Assembly (NCBI GenBank): GCA_905221605.1
Contig: CAJNDS010002211.1
Span: 62,001-126,000, forward strand
DNA from: Symbiodinium natans
Taxonomy: Eukaryota > Sar > Dinophyceae > Suessiales > Symbiodiniaceae
Direction of reading: 5' to 3'
Length of the DNA stretch: 64,000 nucleotides
Shown: positions 56,250 through 64,000 of the stretch, piece by piece
Numbering within the stretch: position 1 is the first letter of the stretch
How the letters are laid out: each line of letters begins with the position of its first letter
Program-made: the position numbers and the translations under genes
Notes under the pieces: generated by a model
Database searches by the model: none
Seen by the model: the letters and a program-made list of their open reading frames with translations, nothing else
What the model was told of the DNA's origin: nothing

Positions 56250-59200
56250 GTTTTTTTGCGGTTTGATCCTTAAGCTTTCGGGCCGGAGGTGATACCGCTT
56301 TTTTCTGACCGGACTCTGTCCTGGTCGCCTTCCACTCCACTCCACTCCAACAACCATCAGCCATCCACTGCGAAACTACCGCTACCCACCTTTGGCCGAC
56401 AAAACGAGGTGTCCGGAAGGGCTTGCTCCCACTCTAAGCCAGCTGGAACGTGCTGCTGTACTATGCTGTGCTATCAAAGTAGACTGTGTTACTGTAGTAA
56501 GCGTCGAATCTAAGCTGTCTAAGCTAGTGTATCTTCGGACTTCAGGACTGCTGATATCCTTGCTTCCTGCAAGGCCTCATACAGCTCCTTAATTGCACAA
56601 AACAGACAGACAAACAAGCGGAATAAAAAAGAAAGAACACAAGCAGACACCAGGCACGGGAAAAGAATCTCCAGGGGCCCATTGGCAAGCATCAGTTGGC
56701 ACCCCTCACGACAGGGGCCTGATGCTGCCGCAGGCAACCACCTGCTTGAGCCAGGGCCGGAAAAAGATTCCAGCCTACTGCTGCAGGTGAGGGTGGTGAG
56801 AGCGGTGAGGGCGGTGGGGTTGCGCTGGAGCCTTGAATGATCTTGAATGGCTCCAGAGCTTGCCCACACCCCCACCGCCCCCACGCCCCCCCCACCGCCC
56901 TCAACGCTCTCACCACCCTCACCTGCCCCCCCCCCCGCTCCCACCGCCCCCACCGCCTGAAATGCATCGCATGCCCAGACCCCCACCGCCGCCCTCACGT
57001 GCACCGTGACATGCAGTGTTTCAAGGGCTCCAGCTGGCACCCCTAGCAGGGGCCTGATCCACAGGCAACCACCTGCTTAATCCAGGACGAAAGGCAGACA
57101 GAGATTCCAGGGGCCCATTGGCAAGAAGAGCGAAAGAGAAAGCGAGAGTTGTTTGTGCAGTTGCGAACTAGGGATTCTTATGTTAAGGGATTCTGATGTT
57201 GAACATGGCGTTGTTAAAGGGGGGATTTTGGTTGTAAAGTGGGGATTCTGGTTGTAAAAGGGGGTTAATCTCCCCCGAACTTAAAAAGTTGCTGATCCTG
57301 CACTGCTTGCAGTGCTTTTGCAATTCGGGGGGGAGGGGGGGGCTGCGCGGTCCCCGCAACCCCTCCCACCCCCGCTTGTTTTGTTGTACGTGCAGAAGAG
57401 AACTTGCCTTAAAAGCATAGGAATCCTTTCCAACCCCATCCTGCGAGCATTCGTGTTTGCAACTGGGGGGACACCCCGAACCGCCTTGTTTTAATTTCAC
57501 GCCCAGAAAATAAATTGCATGACAAGCATAGGACCGCATAGGAATCCTTTCCAAACCGAAATACAAAAACACAGAATGTTAACATTTTCTTATGAAACAT
57601 GTCGATAAACTTCATATTTCCTATTCAAATATGGAAAACCCCAACCCCCCTCCCGGATTTTCTTCATGCTTGCTGGGGGCCACCTTCATTTTCTACCTCC
57701 AATGCATCCCGGTCTGCCATGAGCTCCCTTGATAAAATCCACTTGGCAACAGGGGGGCCTACCCTATGTCGTGCGGCGCCTTTTTGCCTGCCGCGCCCTC
57801 GGTGTGCCCAAAAGGTCGAAGCTTTTTAAGTTCCCGGCAGTCCTCCTACTCCTGTTTTGCAACCTGTGCCTGCGGTTCCGTCCACAAGAAAAAGTTGGCC
57901 TTCCTCTCTTCCCGGCTTATCACCTCATGCCGGGACGAGCTTTACAAGTTTCTGACATCTCAGCGGTGCCACGAAAGTGCAGCCCGAGCCTTCGTTGAGA
58001 ATGCTCGGCACTCAGCACCGGCTTCTGAGGCCCACCACGTGCCCGATCTTGAGTCTGTTCTCGTCAATGAGGTGCTCATCTCTTCCCAAGGGTGGGTAGT
58101 TGCAAGCGCTTGCTGGCCCTGTGCCCCTCGAATCCGCATTTTGAGTCCGAGGCTTCCTATCGTTTGGGGAAGGACCTAGTTCTCGAAGGGGGATGGCATG
58201 CGTTGCTCTTTGCTCACCGACTCGCCTGCGAGATCCTTGCCCCAGCCTCCGGAAGAATGGGCTCGACTCAGCCCTGAGACTTTGTCTAGGCCTAATTCCT
58301 GATTCGATCGACTTGCACTTCTTTGTGTTCCTCGTGATTCCAAGTACGTTGGCTCTTTCAACCCGGCTATACCCGACTGTTGGTTTTCCGGTGAGGGGCC
58401 TAACCTCTTCCTTCGATCGTTAGTTGAACCCTGTACCAATAGGAGTGTGATTCGCCCCAGCAATTGGAGTTTTCAACCCGTGCTTCAGGCCTGATAGTCT
58501 CTGCGAAAATGCCCCTACAACCGGCAGCGCTGCTTGATAGTGCTTGCAACTTTACCTTCGCAGGGCAAGTAATTGACTTTTTCTTGAAAGAGAAGCCTCT
58601 GTCTGGAACCTGGGCTTTATCAGCCAGATGATCTTCCAACAGATGCAGTGGTGTGCAGAGGTCTCGCGCTACAGCAGTGATAAACTCGCATGATTGACGA
58701 CCGGTGGAGTTGCCCCACACGGTTGATGTGGTGCGCCCAACGCCTGGCCATGAGGTGTCTGCCTGGTTGTAAGATTCTAGGCAGGCCGGTTTTATGATCT
58801 GGCAAGTGCCTACAAAGCAGTTGGCTAAGCCAGGACTGCACAGCCCTTAAATCATGTCTTTATTACATGTCAAACGTTCCTGCAATCTGCGAGGTGTATT
58901 CAGTTTTCCGATGCAAAAGCAGTAGTCGGGAGGGAACAAAAACTTTTCGGCTTGAACCGAGTTGTTTGTGACGAGTGATTCTTCCGCAGTCTTAGCGGCA
59001 AATGTTCGTCGTGCAGGGTAGCAACAACGCCATGGCCCCCCCAGGCAGCACAGTGCACTCTGAAACCCAAAGCATTTCACCACCCCTGCCCACTCAGTAC
59101 TTTGGATGGTCTGAATCCTAACCCATGTGATATTGGCTGCACCAACTTCATGCTCAACCGCAAGGCCGTCCTTCTGCCTTCAGCAGATCAAGCAAAGGCT

Positions 59201-59845
59201 ATTATCATGAAGAGCACGCAGAAAGCTGACTGCATGTGAGGCGGACTTGCATCACTATGGAGGCAGGGCCACATCCATTGCTGTGTTGCAAGTGCATGTG
59301 ATTTTAGGCTCCAGCAATGCCAGGCTGTCGGCAATATCATGCTGAGCCTGCACCGAAACCTCCAAGAGATTCAGACATCCCTGGATGGTTCCGACCCCTT
59401 TGAGTAGATGTGTGCTGTGTGCACGTTGAATTTGGACATCTCGGAGAGCTCATTGCTGATGCCAGGTAGAGGTCAAAGCAGAGAGCATGAACTTCTGCTG
59501 GCGACTCAACGACTTGGCCACCTAATTGCTCAAATTGCCAGTGCCTATTTCAAATGCTTGGTTGGTCCAAGGCAAAATGCAATAGACCGGGCTGAGCAGG
59601 CGTTGCGTTCGCAGGCAGGCATACCGAAGTGTGCGTTACATGTGGGGAGTTCCAAACCACGAACAGGGGGGACTTGAAGTTTTGCATCTTTCTTGCGTGC
59701 CTCCAAAGGCTCGAAGTGGGTTTCGTTAGAAGGCAAAGGTCCAATCGCAGGATCATATGCGCAGCAACATGATACAGGTAGCATCTACTTGTTTCGCATG
59801 TTCAAACAGCCACTTGCAAGCCTTCATGGAGGAATGAGTTTGCGG
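56250..59845. other. Gene-poor stretch with duplications
   Basis: 56663-56770 and 57028-57125 are diverged direct copies (GGCACCCC...AGGGGCCTGAT...GGCAACCACCTGCTT). 56860-56985 is a C-rich CCCCACCGCC tract. 57305-57495 carries the dispersed G/C hairpin element. A plus-strand frame at 57930-58060 reads protein-like (ELYKFLTSQRCHESAARAFV), and 58100-58270 has ALCPSNPHFESEASYRLGKD in another frame. No family was recognised for either. Confidence 0.3.
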
Positions 59846-59883
59846 ACGTGAGATGCCATGACACGCCATGTGTTCTTTCAAAG

Positions 59884-60800
59884 ATGTTCGGCAAACTGTT
59901 TGGGAAGTCGGGGCCGGCGGCTCCCCCAGCACCCCCAGCGCCCCCAGCGCCTTCAGACCCTCCATTACCTCCTCCAGCTGCCCCACCACCACCAGGATCA
60001 ACAGCACCCAAGGCACCCAAAGCACCCGCACCTGCATTTGCGGGCCCAACTGCGGCCGTGGTTGAGGTAGTTGGAGCACCACCAAAAGCTCCCCCGAACG
60101 CGCCCCCAAGCCCTCCGGACAGCGCGGCCGATGGGCCTCCACCACCCCCACCATCTCTTCCTGCAAAAGCTGCCCAGAAGACCTCGTGGTTCGGATCTCT
60201 GTTCGCTTCGAAAGCTCCAAAAGCACCCAGTCCCCCACCACTTCCTTCCACCGCTCCTCCACCTCCTGGTGATGCACAAGGTGGAAGCGGGCCTGATGTG
60301 AAAGTGGCAGCCCCGGCTCCGCCCACACTGCCCCCTGTGCAGCCAGGGCCCACATCAAGCCCAACATTGCCACCTCCCACCGCGCCCGCAGCTCCCACAG
60401 CCCCCACAGCTCCCACAGCTCCCGCAGCTCCGGCAACGGTCTCGTCATCAACTGCGGCGCCAGGGCCTGTGGGCCCGGCTGCTCCGCTCGGTGCTGCAGG
60501 TGCTGCAGGCGCCGCGGCAGCACCGACCTTGCCACCAGTAGTTACGCGACCTGCACCAACGCATTTGCCACCACCGACGGCTACACAGCCACCCCAACCA
60601 TCCCAGCCATCCCAGCCATCCCCACAGCCAGGGCAAGGTGAGCCAACCGCGCAAGTGGCACCGTCGCCGCCAACAGCTCCTCCTTTGTGCACCCTTGCTC
60701 CACCGAGCCGACGGCCAGCACTGGCACCTCGAAGACCACCGGAGATTCGGGCTGCGGACATCGAGGAGGCGGCGCAGAGCTGGTTGTCTTTAAAGCAGGA
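59884..60800 (+). CDS. Proline/alanine-rich protein exon
   Basis: From the ATG at 59884 (MFGKLFGKSGPAAPP) about 300 residues are Pro/Ala-rich with PPPP, APTAPTAP and PSQPSQPSPQ runs. A second copy of the opening motif, SWFGSLFASKAPKAP, lies inside at about residue 100. The frame then turns into an ordinary sequence, RPPEIRAADIEEAAQSWLSL. Such disordered regions bind SH3/WW/profilin-type partners or serve as cell-surface or linker regions; none is shown here. The antisense frame is open over the same length, but it is Gly-rich mirror sequence of the C-rich strand and lacks ordered segments. The frame ends at 60930; a splice donor between 60770 and 60800 is likely. Confidence 0.5.
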
Positions 60801-61029
60801 CTGCCGATGTTTGGGTCCAACACCACCCGCTCACGGTGGGCTGGGCCATGAAGAGTCTAGACTCTACGTGCCACGGCTGCAAAGCATTCCAGCTCAATCT
60901 TGCTGTGACTTGGGCGCTTCCCTCCCCTAAGTGTCCGACATGAGGTTCTGCGAATGACTGCTGTGGGCGAGATCGAGGCCTCAAGCTCTGCAACACTTGG
61001 AGGGTGTGTGGTATGCTTGTCACGTCATT

Positions 61030-62920
61030 GACCCTTTGCCTTTTGTCCGCAGCATGTCTTGTAGGTTCCGATCGCGGCCAATGGGACTTTGCAGAGGTTC
61101 CTCACTCGCCTTGATCTGAATGCAGTGCAGCATGACTGTGTTTTTGTTGGAGCATTCACTCCAGGCAAGCCCTCGCCCGCTTGGCTCGGGCGGCGGAGGA
61201 AGAGATGCCTGAGGTCGACCCAGTCGACAAAGCGCAACCCCGTAGCTTTGCGATGTGCAGCTCGTGCAGGCCCTGTCTTTGCAGATCCGGCTCTCACTCG
61301 TGTACACTCCCATGGGTGGGAGGCGGTTCTGAACCTGAACCATGCACGGCTTTTGTGGGTATAGAAGACATGCCTGATGGACTGACTGTTGAAGGCCCGA
61401 ACTGTACGGATACAGCTTCTCTGGTGCCCGGTTGCGAGTTCAGCGTGCCATCGGCTGAGGCAATAAGCATCGTAGGATCGTAGGGCATTGCACTGCGTCT
61501 TAGCATCTCGTATCACTGCGCCCGAATGCCTCTGAGGTGCAGAGCCGACTGGCTGCTAATGCCAGCGAGGGCAGCGTTGTCGTTCGTGCCTTGGGTCTGC
61601 AGCTGCCGGAAGTGTTTCACAGTCTTCCACGGTGTTTCACCGTGTTTCACGGTGTTTCGCGCTGTTCGGCTGTGTTTGAGGTCCACGCCATCGTTAGCTT
61701 CTGAGCTCATGCTGGACATTTCAACACCAGGGACCCAGTTTCTCAGTGTTCTTACGGAGGCAGAGCCGCCATCTCTCTTCTACTTTCGCTCTGCCGTCGC
61801 CAGCTGGGCTCCCCAGGGCCTGCATGTAATGTGCACAGAGATATGGCAATACGTTGCTCAGGCAAGGAAGCTCAAGTCTTGGTCGAGGTCCTGGCTTTCG
61901 AGGAGCTGACGGCAGAGACATGTGGACACTCATTACCCAAATTGTTGCCATGAGACTTGATACAACCATACAACCATATGTTGTGTGCTTCACTCGGAGC
62001 ACTGCGGTCAGGATCCGCCCAAGAAGCCCGCGGCTGGATCGACAGCTCCAGCAAACAGGACGGTTTGTTCGGTGTTTTTGGTTTTCGCCCTTTTTTGTTG
62101 ATGCTGGTAACCTGGTGGTTTAGGGTTTAGGGTTTAGGGTTTCGGGTTTCGGGTTTAGGGTAGCTTTGCCTTGGTGTGAGGATCTGGAAGCTCGCAGTGC
62201 CCATCCCGAAAGCAAAGGCGCAGCCGAGACCCAAGCCCAAGCCAAAGCCCAAAGCCAAGCCCGGGATTCTGGAGCCGCCGGAGCCCCAAGCGGCAGAGCA
62301 GCTGCCCTTTAAGCCTTTGGGCCCTCCACCCGGTGGTCGGGCGGAGTCCGCGTGGCCCCTTGCGGGTGGGACCTACCCGTCGCCGCTCTTCGGGGATCCA
62401 CCTCCCGAGTGCGTGCTGGGGTGGGCTCTACTCCGCATCTCGGTGTGTATTGAGTTTTGAGGGTTTGCCGTTCATTGTTCATTGCTGTTCATTGCTGTTA
62501 TTTTGAGCTGAAAGCTGGAGGATCAAGAAGTTGTTGAAAGAGTTTGAAAGAGAGAACACGGAAACGCTTCTGAGGTTTCGACTTGGCGACGGAGTCGCGC
62601 AGTTCCCTGAGGGCGCAGCTACGGCCCGGGAAGCTTCGCGATCACTTGTCGAAGAACGCTCCAGGCGCAAGCAACAAACGAATCAGACGACCACCGACTT
62701 CCCCTATCTCCGACTGCCTAACCCTAAAAGCCCTAAAAACATCTAGAAACCCTAAATACCCTTAATACCCTAAACCCAAGACTTATGCTCTCTTCTTGCC
62801 AGGAAAGAGCACTGCCGCGGCAGAGGCCGAGCTGAGCCGCCTCTTCGCTTCAACCTTCAAGGCGCTTCCATTAGATGGAGTTAGAGTTACACAGTTATGC
62901 AAGGAGTTGTTGCAAGCTCG
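61030..62920 (+). CDS. Weak candidate exons downstream of the Pro-rich exon
   Basis: Plus-strand segments with protein-like composition are NGTLQRFLTRLDLNAVQHDC (about 61080-61180), a Cys-containing GLTVEGPNCTDTASLVPGCE (61380-61440), a Lys/Pro-rich KPKPKPKPKAKPGILEPPEP (62190-62290), and AEAELSRLFASTFKALPLDG (62815-62880) followed by TQLCKELLQA. They might continue the Pro-rich gene, but no join was verified and no domain named. Confidence 0.25.
62116..62163 (+). repeat. Interstitial TTTAGGG telomere tract
   Basis: Three perfect TTTAGGG units, two TTTCGGG variants and one more TTTAGGG. A CCCTAAA-oriented degenerate patch follows at 62720-62775, so the two face each other. Confidence 0.85.
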
Positions 62921-62973
62921 CAGCATGTTTGCCACATCTAGCTGCAATCACTTTTACCTTGCGTTGCACTCTT

Positions 62974-63021
62974 TTGGTGTGTGTGCGTGTGTGTGTGTGT
63001 GTGTGTGTGCATGTGTGTGCG
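62974..63021. repeat. (GT)n microsatellite
   Basis: GT repeat with two GC interruptions. Confidence 0.9.
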
Positions 63022-64000
63022 GGGGCGTTGTTCTCGGTGCACATGCGATAATGTCGAAATCGGTTTGTTGTGTTGGCGCGGCATGTACATTGTTTATGCG
63101 AGTTCGTAAGATTCGGAACGTTCGGACTCTCAGTGCTGCTGGCAGTGGGATTTCCTTGCATGGGTTTGCCTGACTTATTTGCGCAGAAAGCTTGGCCAAT
63201 TGATTTGAGTTTTAGTGGCTTTAAGGTTGCCGATCGGCGTAGAAGTGCCCAAGTTGCTACCTGAGACCCAAAGTCTTTGGAGTCTATTGAGTTGGTGACA
63301 GACACTGGGCCTTCAAAGGTGTACCGGCGAAATTGACTTTGCATATAGTTTTCGTGTGTTTAGCCGTGCAGTGCTGAAGGTTTTGTGATAAATCCATCTA
63401 GAAAGTACCTGCATTGACCGCTTCACTCTTTAGTTCGTTGTTTCGTACATTTATTACGAGAACGGAGCGCTTACGAACCCACATAATTACAGGCGTCATT
63501 AAGTGAATGGACAACCTGCAGGAAAACAGTATGTTGCCACGTGGCTTTTGTTCTCAGGGGTTTTCCATCGCACCTCAGGTCAAAACAAACCCTTGGAACC
63601 ATCATCTGGTTCACTTTGCTTGTATGATTCTCGGCGTGCACCTTTCATAATTATGGTGAACAAAAGAATTAAGTGAATACGCGGGTGCACGAATCGAATT
63701 TATTGTCAGCGCGTGTGTGAACGAATCAACGAAACAAGAACCAAGGTTGATTGTGCACTCGCGAATCATTCTCTGTGTTCAACTGCCAGTCAAGCTACGT
63801 CCAGCCTTCCCTTTTCCCCACCGGTATTCTTTTTCAATCTCACCAATCTCACACCGCCCACAGTTTGTAAAGCATGGAGCGAGGCCGCAAGCCCCTCAAC
63901 CCAAAACCGTCAAAAGCCCTAAGCCAAAGCCCCTGAACCCATCCAAACCGTGTTTCGAGGCGAAGCAGCCCCCAGTGCTGGAGTGCGACCTTCAGGTAGG
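63022..64000. other. No gene recognised to the window end
   Basis: Short frames only. A weak CCCTAAG/CCCTGAA telomere-like patch lies at 63895-63945. Confidence 0.4.

Noticed and set aside
57766-58277. Possible gene at 57.8-58.3 kb
   Set aside because: Two protein-like segments lie in different frames with no recognisable domain or join; kept only as a remark in the region entry.
59802-60761. 319-codon minus-strand Gly-rich frame
   Set aside because: Antisense of the proline-rich exon; C-rich coding sequence automatically opens a Gly-rich frame on the other strand.

Overview
The window looks like nuclear DNA of a dinoflagellate, most likely of the Symbiodiniaceae type. The support is indirect but consistent. 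Genes are cut into many small exons in long gene-poor DNA. One intron whose frame can be followed exactly uses a GC donor, and others read best with GA donors. Telomere-like TTTAGGG/CCCTAAA tracts are scattered throughout. There are very long TAC/GTA triplet repeats and decayed LINE and Ty1/copia retrotransposons. A 12-base match to the 3' end of the dinoflagellate spliced leader lies in both copia LTRs. No bacterial-type operons, rRNA genes, tRNA genes or CRISPR arrays were seen. Exon borders are given only as well as they can be read by eye.

Layout: 0.3-6.2 kb is a minus-strand gene for an FG-repeat (nucleoporin-like) protein made of one large and many small exons. Minus-strand exons at 6.6-7.3 kb encode an acidic region with a VYRRKNPQ...YKA...YELDP motif and may be its upstream part. 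7.3-12.5 kb is largely unassigned. 12.5-13.6 kb is a two-exon minus-strand SAM-dependent methyltransferase of the sarcosine/dimethylglycine N-methyltransferase type. 15.7-18.6 kb holds minus-strand exons of an unidentified membrane protein. 23.1-25.3 kb is one long minus-strand reading frame joining a HET-like domain, two membrane segments and leucine-rich repeats. 27.0-27.9 kb is degenerate telomere-like DNA.

The middle is repeat country. 28.4-29.9 kb is a TAC array that switches strand at a palindrome. 30-34.7 kb is a frameshifted LINE with endonuclease, reverse transcriptase, zinc fingers and a ubiquitin-protease-like Cys box. 34.9-35.2 kb is a short tandem array, into which a 9.9-kb Ty1/copia element (35254-45136) inserted, flanked by a 5-bp CATAG duplication. 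The copia element is young, with almost identical LTRs, but carries an in-frame stop after its Gln-rich leader domain and a one-base shift at the reverse transcriptase active site. It also encodes an unexplained extension of about 650 residues after RNase H. 45.1-47.8 kb holds direct and inverted duplications of the surrounding repeats. 49.7-50.95 kb is a second, one-sided TAC array.

The right part has a 1.1-kb almost pure A/T island (53.0-54.1 kb) followed by a 1.7-kb array of about 30 copies of a short perfect hairpin in a roughly 157-bp higher-order unit. After gene-poor sequence comes a plus-strand proline-rich exon (59.9-60.9 kb), with weaker candidate exons to 62.9 kb. The best candidates for something undescribed are the copia element (C-terminal extension plus spliced-leader-like LTR), the HET-membrane-LRR protein, the hairpin array with its A/T island, and the LINE with the protease-like box.
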